From: Arsenophonus endosymbiont of Aphis craccivora
GTDB taxonomy: Bacteria; Pseudomonadota; Gammaproteobacteria; Enterobacterales; Enterobacteriaceae
Direction: 5' to 3'
NCBI RefSeq assembly: GCF_013460135.1
Contig: NZ_CP038155.1
Span: 620,001-684,000, forward strand
Length of the DNA stretch: 64,000 nucleotides
Shown here: piece by piece, positions 51,474 to 60,497 of the stretch
Layout: the number at the start of each line of letters is the position of its first letter
How positions within the stretch are numbered: the stretch's first letter is position 1
Made by a program: the position numbers and the translations under genes
The notes under the pieces: generated by a model
The model's database searches: none
Told to the model about the DNA's origin: nothing
What the model saw: only the letters and a program-made list of their open reading frames with translations

Positions 51474-52217
51474 CTATAAACATTGCTTAGTCATTTCACG
51501 TGATTTTTTAACGTCATCAGGACTGGTATTACCGGTTGCTTTATCGATGATAGAGCTATAAATATGAGGAATAATTTTCTTTACACCAGCATTTAATGCA
51601 ATTTTGAGAATTTCGGTGTAATTGTTTAAGTCGATACCGCCAGTTGGTTCAAGATAAAAATCAAAGCTAGCACAATCTTCTGCAACAACTTGATATTATT
51701 CGCGATATTTTAACCCTTCCATATTAAAAAATTTTACAGACCTTGCGCCCATATCTTTTAACATTGCACTTGCCGTTTCAACAGGAACAATGGCGTCTGG
51801 ATAATTTGAACTTAGCGGCCCGGTAGAAATTTTTACTTTAACCACTTCACCAGTTGGCGAAATAAGCGCATTAACAATAGTCTGATCTTGCCCTAATAAT
51901 GCACGACTGGTTGCGGCACCAGTAAATACCTGGTTTACATGTTGCGGCTGAATGACTTTAGCAATCTGCGAAACCATATTAGATTGATTAGGATCGCCTG
52001 TACCTAAACCGACAGACAGTGCATTATCAATTTCATCAGCATATTTAGCCATATCGTCAATAGCACTATTTAAGTCAGCATAGTTTTTTGACAGCACGCC
52101 AACCACGACATAAGTTTCAGCGGCTTGATAAATCTCTTTAGCATTTTGGTGAGAGCCTGCCAGAACATTCAGACAAACACGATCATGATAGAAATTAGGG
52201 GTTAATTGTTTTTCCAT
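51474..52217 (-). pseudogene. KDGP aldolase family (DgaF-like) gene with internal stop
   Basis: The 248-codon frame begins MEKQLTPNFYHDRVCLNVLA and resembles DgaF, which cleaves 2-keto-3-deoxy-6-phosphogluconate to pyruvate and glyceraldehyde 3-phosphate. Key blocks are VGVLSKNY, LSVGLGTGDPNQSNMVSQIA, HVNQVFTGAATSRALLGQ and, after the lesion, FYLEPTGGIDLNNYTEILKI. A TAA at 51696-51698 interrupts after GLKYRE, with the same frame continuing to 51474. Its ATG overlaps the stop of the DgaE-like gene by one base (TAATG). It is the last gene of the operon. Confidence 0.88.
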
Positions 52218-53320
52218 TATTTGACTCCAGTAACAACTTGGCGTATGCGTGATACAATTGTTTTCAGTTGTTCGTTAGTAACACTGCGGATATCAGCTTC
52301 AACTTTTCCTTCGTTGGCTTTATATTCGCGAAAATAGATAGCGGTATCGCCCTGTTTCAATTCTGCCATCATGGCATAAGTAGTTTTACCAATGGCTTTC
52401 TGATCGAAGCTGATTTCTGCCCGAGCAATATCACGGCCAGCGGCATCCCAAACGATTTGGGCTTTGACGCCTTTGATTTTGTTAAGATCATCGATAAACT
52501 AAGACATCCTCTCAACCATTTGTGTGCCGGTCTCTTTTTTGGCAGTTAGGTAGAGTTCAATCGCTAATGTTAGACCTAAAATACCCTCTTTACCGACTTT
52601 CATCGCACGACCAATGCCGCTACTTTGTTGTTTAACCCATTCAACGTATTGATGTTTGCCAATAACTAGTCCGCTAGTTGGGCCTTCAATCGCTTTCGCG
52701 CCACTGTAGATCACTAGATCAGCGCCATCTTGATAATAAGTCACTAAATCTTCTTCTGCAGCTGCATCGACTATTAAAGGGATTTGATGTTTTTTAGCAA
52801 CCTGTGCCGCTTCTTTTACCGTTAGCATACTTTTTTGTACGCAGTGATGCGATTTAACATAAAGAATAGCTGCGGTTTGGTCAGTAATTTTGGCTGCACT
52901 ACACTCATTAGCATAACCGGCTTCGACGATTTCACCGCCACCAAGTGTAACCATGGTGTAAACTGGTGCACCAAAATTAACGTTATGTCCTTTTGGCATG
53001 ACAATTTCACGGGCTACAGGTTGAGGTGAAGTGTGAAGGTTATAAAGTAAATCAGCATTGTCTTTTACTATCACAGCAGCGACGGATTGCGCAATGCCGG
53101 CTGATGCGCAAGAAACAACCACTGCATTTTCTACCTTCAGTAGCTTGGCAATATACTGGCCGGTTTTATTTACCAGATCTTTAATTTCAAAGTAATAATT
53201 AAGTCCATAGCCGACACGCTCTGTAACTTCAGCTTTAGGCGTTGAAACGCCCAGCATTGTCATGCGCCCGGAGGCATTAATTACATTTTTGAGTTGATAT
53301 GTTTCATAAATCGCTTGCAT
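52217..53320 (-). pseudogene. DgaE-like PLP-dependent ammonia-lyase gene with internal stop
   Basis: The 368-codon frame starts MQAIYETYQLKNVINASGRM and belongs to the SelA-like fold-type I PLP enzymes. DgaE converts D-glucosaminate 6-phosphate to 2-keto-3-deoxygluconate 6-phosphate. The PLP-binding Lys is expected in LVIYSGAKAIEGPTSGLVIG (about residue 220). A TAG at 52499-52501 (codon 274) interrupts, and the same frame continues through IKGVKAQIVWDAAGRDIARA to NEGKVEADIRSVTNEQLKTI. I use ATG 53320 because it matches the family start. It overlaps the amidohydrolase end by 17 bases. Confidence 0.87.
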
Positions 53321-54442
53321 ATTCAGACTCACTTTCTGTGGAAACAATTGCTTTGCCGCCAACAATGGCAACAACAGGCACACACTTATGGCTACCAAAG
53401 CGTACTTCACCTTCTGCATCAGAGAGTTCAGTACGCTCTTCTTTGAGATCAAAGATAGTGAAGTCTGTGTCCATACCGACATCCAGATAGCCTTTACCTT
53501 TTCAATGCAGTAGGTCGGCAGCTTTTTTAGTGACACAATCTATTATTTGTTGTATTGAGAATCCCATACAAAGAAATTTGGTCATCACGAAAGCCAGGCT
53601 ATAAACTGGGCCATTGATACGGTTTTTATGGTAGATATCGGAACTGATGATATCGGGATAAGTACCAATACGCATAGCTTGTTCCGCGACTTTAAAGCTG
53701 AAACTTTCACCACCGTGCCCCACATCCAGGATCACCCCACGAGCAAGAGCTCGTTGAATCGATGGTTTTAAATTGCCGTTATCGTCCAGAATGCGATTAG
53801 GCTTACCATTAAAACAGTGGGTAATGATGTCGCCCTTGGTTAACAAATCTGCAATATCATCAAGATTAGGGGGATTGTTACCAATATGTACCATTAAGGG
53901 TAGCCCACTTTTTTTCTGCATTTCTTTTGCTTTGACAAGCGGGGTTATACCATTTTCACCAACCACGCTTTTACTCATGCGTGCTTTTATTCCAACAACA
54001 AACTCTGGATGATCAGCGATAGCTTTTTGTAAACTAGCTTCGTCAATTTGCTGCATGTCGGCTAATTCATTTTGGGCAATAATACCTGTTTTAGCAATAT
54101 TAAGCAGTGAATAAACATTGGTTTTGACTTTACGTGTAATGGCAAAAAAGTGATCAATATCCTCAGCCCCAACACTGCCAGCATCTACTAGTGTGGTAAC
54201 CCCGCAAGATGCGCCGGCTAGTTCAGGTTCATCGAAGTAAAGAGGCGATTCTGGATAGCAATGGGTATGGGCATCGATCCAACCAGCACTAATGTAAAGT
54301 TGGCATTTTAGGCAATCGTTTTAGTTGCTTGTTGTTCTTTGGCCGCATCTGGGCCAATGGCAACAATTTTGCTATCACGTACTAAGATATCAACGATCTG
54401 GCCGTTGATAAGTTTCCCTTGTTTGATAATGAGATCGTTCAT
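53304..54442 (-). pseudogene. Amidohydrolase/deacetylase family gene (EF_0837-type), frameshift and stop
   Basis: Translation gives a metal-dependent amidohydrolase of about 380 aa. N-terminal MNDLIIKQGKLINGQIVDIL is followed by the metal-binding SAGWIDAHTHCYPESPLYFD, then VHIGNNPPNLDDIADLL, ITHCFNGKPNRILDD, DVGHGGESFSF and a C-terminal KGKGYLDVGMDTDFTIFDL. A frameshift lies near 54305-54310, with TAA at 54308-54310 in the original frame, and a TGA interrupts at 53502-53504 after AADLLH. In this gene set the enzyme probably removes an acyl or carbamoyl group from the imported substrate; that is inference. Confidence 0.87.
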
Positions 54443-54469
54443 AATAGCCTTCTTTATTTTCTTGCTAAT

Positions 54470-55123
54470 TTAAGCGGCGATAGGGAAGAAATAGCTCAGA
54501 ACCATCGCGCCGAGTATTGCTCCACCGGCAATCGGTTTTTTCCAAATATAAAAAAGTAGTGAACCAATAAGTGAGCCAATACCAATTGGAATCGAAGCTG
54601 CCATGGCGGCTAAGATGATCAATGGGCCTAAAAACCGACCAGAGGTATTACCTGCACCCATCATGACATCAGCACCGAAGGTCGAATTAGTTTGTCCAAC
54701 GGTAAATTTGCGGGCGAAGATAATGATACAACCAATAACGATACCTAATACTAAGCCGGTCATCAGTGATGCCCAGAAATTGGTGACTAAAAAGTCCATA
54801 CCACTAGCAAGTAATAGCGCCGGTACGCCTAAACCGAGCCCAGTTTGCAACGCGCCACCAATATCCAGGATCCCTACCAGTGAGCCTTCAATGATACGAG
54901 CAAATAGAAAACTAGCACCAAATGCAGCTACTGCACCAAAAACACCGGTATCGAGACCAGAACGTAGCATCGCCACGAAGGCAACTTCATTGAAAGCACC
55001 GAAGCCATAAACGACATACATATGGGTTCCGGCAAAGATGCCGGCGGACAGTAGTCCAACAAACAGAGGAAATGACCACTCTGCATACCAAAAGTCTTTT
55101 TTATTGATTTCCGTTGTCATCAT
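54470..55123 (-). CDS. DUF4310 family membrane protein, putative transporter subunit
   Basis: This 217-aa protein has about five or six hydrophobic segments (FPLFVGLLSAGIFAGTHMYV, GAVAAFGASFLFA, LVGILDIGGALQTGLGLGVP, ASLMTGLVLGIVIGCIIIFA, FLGPLIILAAMAASIPIGIG, GAILGAMVLSYFF). It has the Gly-rich texture of permease subunits and is intact. Its ATG overlaps the DUF4311 stop (TAATG), so the two are translationally coupled and probably form one membrane complex. The family occurs in a conserved cluster with the neighbouring genes in some Gammaproteobacteria and Firmicutes. Its substrate is unknown. Confidence 0.85.
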   Translation of the reverse strand: MMTTEINKKDFWYAEWSFPLFVGLLSAGIFAGTHMYVVYGFGAFNEVAFVAMLRSGLDTGVFGAVAAFGASFLFARIIEGSLVGILDIGGALQTGLGLGVPALLLASGMDFLVTNFWASLMTGLVLGIVIGCIIIFARKFTVGQTNSTFGADVMMGAGNTSGRFLGPLIILAAMAASIPIGIGSLIGSLLFYIWKKPIAGGAILGAMVLSYFFPIAA

Positions 55124-55911
55124 TATTCTCCACTCATGATTTGGTGGATATGTGGCAGCCAGTTTGGTGCACCAAGATGGAAAGATTCGAGTATTTTGAC
55201 ATCAAATCCGCGGAAGAAGGCGCTGAGTACGAACAATAAAATCACTGCTGCCATCATAGTGCGGGTAATTTTTGTCCAGCCACTATCGTCGACCCCTTTA
55301 CCAATTAAGATCCCAAGTACCAGACCTGGAATGGCATTGCCCATAATAAGTTGTGCACAACCAAACAGTGTTGCCCAGAAACCAGAACGGCGACCAGCAT
55401 CCATGGCGGCTAGCCAGAAGATAACCGGCATGACGATTTCGACTAATAAATTTGCTGCTGGAACTAAGACATGAATTGCCGTAGTTTGTAGTGCAGATTG
55501 AACGGCAGAAGCGGTTGTGTTCAAAAAGGCAACTACCAAGGCACCGATAATGCCACAGGCAATGGCCATTTTCTTTGGGTTATGCATCGTTTCTGCGATA
55601 TTGCGGTTTTTGATGATTAAAACGGCGGTACCCCAGTTGGGTATGATTCGGTGATCAACATCTTGGGTAAATGCACCAGCAGCAACGGATGATGCCCAAG
55701 CGTTGAAGAAAAAACCTAAGCCCAATGAAAAGTGAGAAGCAGGATCGCTTTCACAGGAATTTAATTCACCTAATGTACGGAAAGCCCCCATACCTTGGAC
55801 AGTGGGTGCGTGAAACATACGCGCAGCACCTGCACCGAGGCCAAAACCACATAAGCCACCGATAATTAGGTATATGCCGAGTATTTCTAACAAAGACGTT
55901 GTCTCGCCCAT
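55123..55911 (-). CDS. DUF4311 family membrane protein, putative transporter subunit
   Basis: A 262-aa integral membrane protein with roughly six hydrophobic stretches, beginning MGETTSLLEILGIYLIIGGL. Conserved-looking polar motifs between helices (HAPTVQGMGAFRTLGELNSC, ESDPASHFSLGLGFFFNAWA, DVDHRIIPNWGTA) are candidates for a substrate site. It is intact and lies between DUF4312 and DUF4310. The two membrane proteins have sizes similar to the EIIC/EIID pair of mannose-type PTS permeases, but I see no sequence similarity to those families. Confidence 0.85.
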   Translation of the reverse strand: MGETTSLLEILGIYLIIGGLCGFGLGAGAARMFHAPTVQGMGAFRTLGELNSCESDPASHFSLGLGFFFNAWASSVAAGAFTQDVDHRIIPNWGTAVLIIKNRNIAETMHNPKKMAIACGIIGALVVAFLNTTASAVQSALQTTAIHVLVPAANLLVEIVMPVIFWLAAMDAGRRSGFWATLFGCAQLIMGNAIPGLVLGILIGKGVDDSGWTKITRTMMAAVILLFVLSAFFRGFDVKILESFHLGAPNWLPHIHQIMSGE

Positions 55912-55938
55912 GACATTTTCTCCAAATCAAGATACCGA

Positions 55939-56238
55939 TTATTTAGCGGTAAATATGATTTCTTTAACATTTAGCAAGGTGATATCTAATGAGACATCTC
56001 ACACAACAGAGAAATATTCACGCTTGCGGGGTAAGAATAAGAAAAGGAATCTTTCTGTTGTTGTTTTTACTTTAGCACTGATAACGGTGATGTATTTCGG
56101 TTCGATACGTAACAGAATGTTATCAGTGTTTTTTAGTACGGTACGTTGAATTGAACTTAGTGCATCAGCAAGTGCTTTTTGGCGGGAATTCCCTTGACTA
56201 TTAACACGTACAGATGTTTCCATTTTCTGTTTCATCAT
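55939..56238 (-). pseudogene. DUF4312 family gene with internal stop
   Basis: The 100-codon frame begins MMKQKMETSVRVNSQGNSRQ and continues KALADALSSIQRTVL, LLRIEPKYITVISAK and FLFLFLPRKREYFSVV. A TGA at 55999-56001 (codon 80) then interrupts; the same frame continues DVSLDITLLNVKEIIFTAK to a TAA at 55939-55941. The sequence looks like a small soluble alpha/beta protein. The truncation removes a predicted C-terminal strand, so function is doubtful. It overlaps the SFCGS gene by four bases (ATGA). Confidence 0.82.
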
Positions 56239-56600
56239 GCATTGCCATATCTCTTATTGAATGCTTTAACTAAACGTTCGCCCAACTCCTCTTTGTCCAT
56301 AAAACCAAATCCGAGGACAATACAGCCATCTGCAATCGCTGTTTCGCCTTCTTCAATAGAACGCATCCCATAACGTGCTTTATAACCATACTTAGTCTGT
56401 GCAGTAATGGCACAGGCACCGCCACTAACACAAAATGAGATCCCTAAGTCTGCATTATGCTCTTTCATTACGTCGCCTAACTTCATATCAGCAGCAACAC
56501 CGGGAATGACGGTTGCTTTACCACCGGCAGTTTCAACACCGGCAGCTACTTTTTGTCCTTTGCCTAAACGGTCACCAATAACGACATGGATCTGTTTCAT
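56235..56600 (-). CDS. SFCGS-family glycine-rich protein
   Basis: A 121-aa soluble protein, MKQIHVVIGDRLGKGQKVAA..., with Gly-rich segments and the family core ADLGISFCVSGGACAITAQT followed by KYGYKARYGMRSIEEG (about residues 50-85). The family is named for SFCGS; here the motif is SFCVS and the following GGAG is GGAC. A Cys followed by Gly-Ser-Gly resembles the phospho-cysteine loop of PTS EIIB proteins, so an EIIB-like role is possible but unproven. The frame is intact, and its stop overlaps the DUF4312 start. Confidence 0.82.
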   Translation of the reverse strand: MKQIHVVIGDRLGKGQKVAAGVETAGGKATVIPGVAADMKLGDVMKEHNADLGISFCVSGGACAITAQTKYGYKARYGMRSIEEGETAIADGCIVLGFGFMDKEELGERLVKAFNKRYGNA

Positions 56601-56620
56601 ATTTAATTCTCCTATTATCT

Positions 56621-56959
56621 TTATGAGTTAGAACGTGCTACTTCAAAATGAACTGACAGCAGATAAGCCTCTTCGTAAGCTAAACCTGGCAAGGTATTAA
56701 CAACTTTCTCGGCCAAGGCAATTGATTCAGGGGATATTTCCTCAAATAGTGAGACATCCACTTCAGGTAAAGACTCACCTGTTTTGGCTCTTTCTACCAT
56801 TGCTTTAACGTGAGAACGTAGCATCTGTTGTTGAACATCAGTTGTATGGGCCCCTTTAGCTTTTAGCCAGCCATCAATAATAGAAATTAATTTATTGGTG
56901 ACAGTCTCTACATCCAGGTTATCTTTTGCGACATTAAAAACAATTGAGGATTGACTCAT
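56621..56959 (-). CDS. Short PRD-domain protein of the DUF4310-4312 cluster
   Basis: This 112-aa protein is little more than one PTS-regulation domain (PRD): helical, with LRSHVKAMVERAKTGESLPE and the end AYEEAYLLSVHFEVARSNS, where a phosphorylatable His of the PRD (VHFE) sits near residue 104. Stand-alone PRD proteins are typical of this gene cluster. It is the first gene of the leftward operon, 20 bases before the SFCGS gene. It may sense PTS phosphorylation state for the transport complex. It has no DNA-binding domain. Confidence 0.8.
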   Translation of the reverse strand: MSQSSIVFNVAKDNLDVETVTNKLISIIDGWLKAKGAHTTDVQQQMLRSHVKAMVERAKTGESLPEVDVSLFEEISPESIALAEKVVNTLPGLAYEEAYLLSVHFEVARSNS

Positions 56960-57518
56960 AAACTTTCGCTATCCCATTTGGAAATTAATATAAAACTGGT
57001 TTTTTGCTATTGTTAATAACTTTAGTTCTTTCCAGTATGGTTTTGGAGAGGAAACATTTCCACTTTAAACTGGCAAATATCTGGAAAAATAAAGATAAAA
57101 ATAGCGAATTAATTTTAATCAAACTGGAAGTTTAACTAAATCAAAGGCTAATTTTTTATTATTTATGTTGTTATTCAACGCGTTGGAATATTATTATTTT
57201 TGTTTTATATCAGTAGATTAGGCAATGTAAAGTTGATTAATTATTTGTTTATTTAGTGAGATCGTTAAGTGGAAATAGCCTACGGAATAATAATAGATTT
57301 CTGGAAATTTGGCTTGCCAGTTTAAAGTAAACTAAAAATAAGTGACTAGCAAAAAGATAAAAAAGTTACCTGTCTTATGATAATGATCACTAAAAATCAC
57401 ACTTTTATTTCCACTTTTCCACTTTTCCACTTTTCCACTTTTCCACTTTTCCACTTTTCCACTTTTCCACTTTTCCACTTTTCCACTTTTCCACTTTTCC
57501 ACTATTAAGTGGAAATGA
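56960..57518. promoter_or_regulatory. 559-bp control region upstream of the DUF4310-4312 operon
   Basis: The region between the regulator gene and the operon contains the 10-mer ATTTCCACTT at 57056-57065 and 57407-57416, and its reverse complement AAGTGGAAAT at 57267-57276 and 57507-57516. It also has a 15-bp inverted repeat, ACTTTAAACTGGCAA at 57062-57076 with its complement at 57314-57328. The first 10-mer overlaps the left arm of that repeat. These are candidate operators for the PRD regulator. No sigma-54 type -24/-12 promoter was convincing. Confidence 0.65.
57411..57503. repeat. 8-bp tandem repeat (CCACTTTT), 11 units plus CCACT
   Basis: Eleven perfect units lie at 57411-57498, followed by CCACT. 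The unit is contained in the ATTTCCACTTTT motif found elsewhere in this control region, so the array looks like an expansion of that motif. It begins inside one copy of the 10-mer and ends three bases before the inverse copy. Confidence 0.97.
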
Positions 57519-59486
57519 TTAATTAATACGACTCAAACTATCTTTAGCAATAACCTGAAAAGCATTGAAATTTCTACTATTAATTAATCTTTTAGTGGCT
57601 TTTTCGTTGACGAAAGTTACAAATAACTCATAAATAGCGATAGCTTCTTCATAGTCAGCTTTACTAATCGCCAACAGAAAAATGACATTAGCAACTTCCT
57701 TGGTTTCTGCATTCCATTTGATCCATTGAGGTGAAATAATCGTAACCACCACTGTTTTATTCGCTAATAAACCTAATGCGTGAGGTAAGGCAATTCCTTC
57801 ACCCAGTAGAGTAGAGACAATTGATTCTCGTTCGAGCAGTGATGGGTAAAAATCGCTAGTGACATAACCATCGGCTTGCAGTTTTTTACAGATTTTCTTA
57901 AAAAGTGCTTCTTGGCTAATTTTTTCATTAAGTATGATGAAATAACGTTCATCAAAGAATCGTTCAATAATATAAGGTTTGGTTTGGTTGATCATCGCTA
58001 AACGCCCGACTTGCTCCAGTTGATAGGGAGTAGGAAAGGGAGCGATTTTCACCACCGGTTTATTTTTTTCTGCTATCGAATGGTGGTGATGACAAAATCT
58101 TCATCGATGTTTTCTAAGGTTTCATATTCTTGTAACGACAGCGCACGATTAAATTTTAGTTGCGGAAATTCACGCATAATTTTGGTTTCTATCACACGTA
58201 CTGTTGAGTTGCCTGAATCAGTAACGATTAAAACCTGTGTTGGCCGATGATGGCTGGTACCATAATTACATTCCAAACTTACCCCAATATGAACTGCAAG
58301 ATAACCAAGTTCGTCTTCACTAATTGGGCAGGGTACTGGCACTGCGTAGGGCATCGAGGGTGACATCATAAGCAAAAGGATAATATTGTTTGATATCGTC
58401 AAGTAAAGGATTTGGTGTATTAATATTAAATTGTAAACGAGTTAATAACGTGGCGAGATGGGTTGTCAAATCACGTTTTAGTTTTTCATCATTACGTAAA
58501 TAGTAATTATATGAGTCGTTTATATATTGCAAAATATGAGCAAGTAGTTTGGTATGTAAGCCCGTTTTTTGATTGGGCTGTTCGTTACCAATAATACGTT
58601 GTGCTGCAAGTTGCGTACATAAGTAAGCTTGTTCTGCTTTTGATAGTGCACCACCAAGAAAGTAAATCAGCCCGTTTGAAATTTCTTTGACCGCATTTCG
58701 AATAACAGGATCCATTTCATTATTGATAAAAGTGGTTAATTCACGGCCACGAGTAATACGTAAGATAGTGGTAGCACAATTGAAAATGAGATATTGGTGG
58801 CCTTCGTTAGTCAGTAGAATATCAAAACGGCTAAGACTATTTTGCAATACTTTATCAATATAGGTTAAATCAATATTATCAAGATAAGTCAGGCTAAATT
58901 TAGCGATATCTTTATTTATGTCCTGTGAGAAACGGTGCCATAATATTTCGGTAATACAAGTACGAATCGTCCATTCATTGCCACTTAATTTTATTCTTTG
59001 ATGGGGGATACCTTCGATCTGGATGTCATGTTTATGCAAATATTCTCTAACGATACTCATGTCCTGTTGTATGGTACCGCGACTAATAAACCATTTTTCA
59101 GCGATATCATCTAACTTAACTGGTAATGGTAATGGTAATGGTAATGGTAATGGTAATGGTAATGGTAATGGTAGCATTAATAGCTTTAATAATAACGCAT
59201 CAACCAGATCTCTGGCTGTTCGCTGAATATTTTCATCATCGGCTATTTTTTCCGTTTTGATGGTAGCAAAAAGAGCTTCGTTATTAATTTTTAAATGATA
59301 GCCATTACCACGCTCATAAACGATGCACGCATCATAGTCTTGCAAATATTCATTTAATTCGTTGATGTCTGAACGTATGGTGCGCGTTGAAACACCAAAA
59401 CGTTTAGCAAGCTCACCTTGCGATACAATTTCGCTCTGAATATTAGTAAAAATCTGGTGGATACGTTGATTTGTAAAAACCGCCAC
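57519..59486 (-). pseudogene. PRD/EIIA-type transcription regulator (MtlR/LicR-like), frameshifted
   Basis: About 655 codons encode an N-terminal DeoR-type HTH (GELAKRFGVSTRTIRSDINE), a second HTH-like segment (DDIAEKWFISRGTIQQDMSI), two PRDs, an EIIB-like segment (TQVLIVTDSGNSTVRVIETK) and a C-terminal EIIA domain with GEGIALPHA (phospho-His). Frames change near 58340-58350 (before ISEDELGYLAVHIG) and near 58070-58080 (before KPVVKIAPFP), so full-length protein is not made. It lies just upstream of, and in the same direction as, the operon, which makes it the likely activator. DNA-binding HTH domains argue against a BglG-type RNA antiterminator. Confidence 0.85.
59122..59173 (-). repeat. Hexanucleotide repeat (GGTAAT), 8.7 units, coding for Leu-Pro repeats
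   Basis: The plus strand shows eight perfect GGTAAT units plus GGTA. Read on the minus strand they encode about nine Leu-Pro pairs between the first HTH region and the second HTH of the regulator. Period 6 keeps the frame at any copy number, so the repeat can vary linker length without a frameshift. Confidence 0.97.
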
Positions 59487-59683
59487 GAGTAATACCTTTC
59501 AATTAATAAAATAGAAAAGTTGTCTGTGATTGAATATGATATCCTAGTTATAAATTTGATAAAAAGGCTATCACTGACATTCAAATAAATTATATCTATT
59601 AAAACAACTGTATTTATTCTATCACTTTTATTGGCTGTCGATCTTTTTATTAAATATTTTATTGAAAGTTATCAATTTTATAT

Positions 59684-60385
59684 TTAGTTTAAATAAATCA
59701 ATATGCCACGAAAATCTGTTTGGGCAGTTAATTTTACCTTTTGTTCATGCATGAAAAATGCACCATCACTACAGTGAATATAAGCTATCTTGTGATTGTT
59801 GTTTGCTAATTTTACTATTCCTGTAATGGAATATAGATAACTATTTTTTCCTTTCAGACTAAGCGTCATACTTTGTTCTGTTTTTAAATAAATATGACTA
59901 ATCCAAGTTTGTTGGCGGATTTTTAAGCTATTTTCCGAACCATTTGGTGAAGCAAGTAATGTCAACGCATCATTATTAGCGAGTTTACGTTTTTGTGGCG
60001 GGTGGCAGAAATATTCAACGCAGGCATTTATCCATAGTTGTAATTGTATTAACGGTTTTTCGTGACTAACATTGTGTTCGCTATAACTTATATGAGGTAT
60101 CTGAGATAAAAGTAAACACTCATTTTCAGATTGATGAATGCGATTTCCTTCGCTATCGTGGAATTCAGCGTCGCCTTGTAAAACAAGATTAATGATATCG
60201 ATATTGGGATAGGTTTTGGCCTGACAAGCGGCTTTTGGCGCAATAGTTTCTCGATTTAATACTCGCAAAGCGCCTTAATGGGTAAAATCAGGATTAAAAT
60301 AGTGGCCAAAAGAGAAGGTATATTGTACTTGTAGCCAAACAAAATCAGCATGACCACACTGTTTTTGTATTCTAGGAATTATCAT
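59684..60385 (-). pseudogene. yhaK: yhaK with internal stop (pirin-like redox-sensitive bicupin)
   Basis: From ATG 60385 the frame reads MIIPRIQKQCGHADFVWLQV, then YTFSFGHYFNPDFTH, then TAA at 60275-60277 (codon 37), then GALRVLNRETIAPKAACQAK. E. coli YhaK has FSFGHYFDPKLLGYASLRVLNQE at this place. The rest (PNIDIINLVLQGDAEFHDSE, bicupin) is intact to the end. The function of YhaK is not settled. It is divergent from yhaJ, as in E. coli. Confidence 0.9.
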
Positions 60386-60497
60386 AGTAATTTTACCGTT
60401 CAGATAATTTATGATTAAAAATAATAATTAACTAGACGTAAAATTGTTAGCTAGTTAATCTGAGTTAAACATTCAAATTTCTTGATTGAGATCCTTT

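Noticed and set aside
52499-53536. A 345-aa DgaE-like protein with a long unusual N-terminus
   Set aside because: The first 72 codons are the out-of-frame 3' end of the amidohydrolase gene. The family start is the Met at 53320.
57411-57503. Plasmid-type iterons or a replication origin
   Set aside because: No replication initiator gene, no DnaA boxes and a chromosomal gene context. The repeat unit is also shorter than usual iterons.
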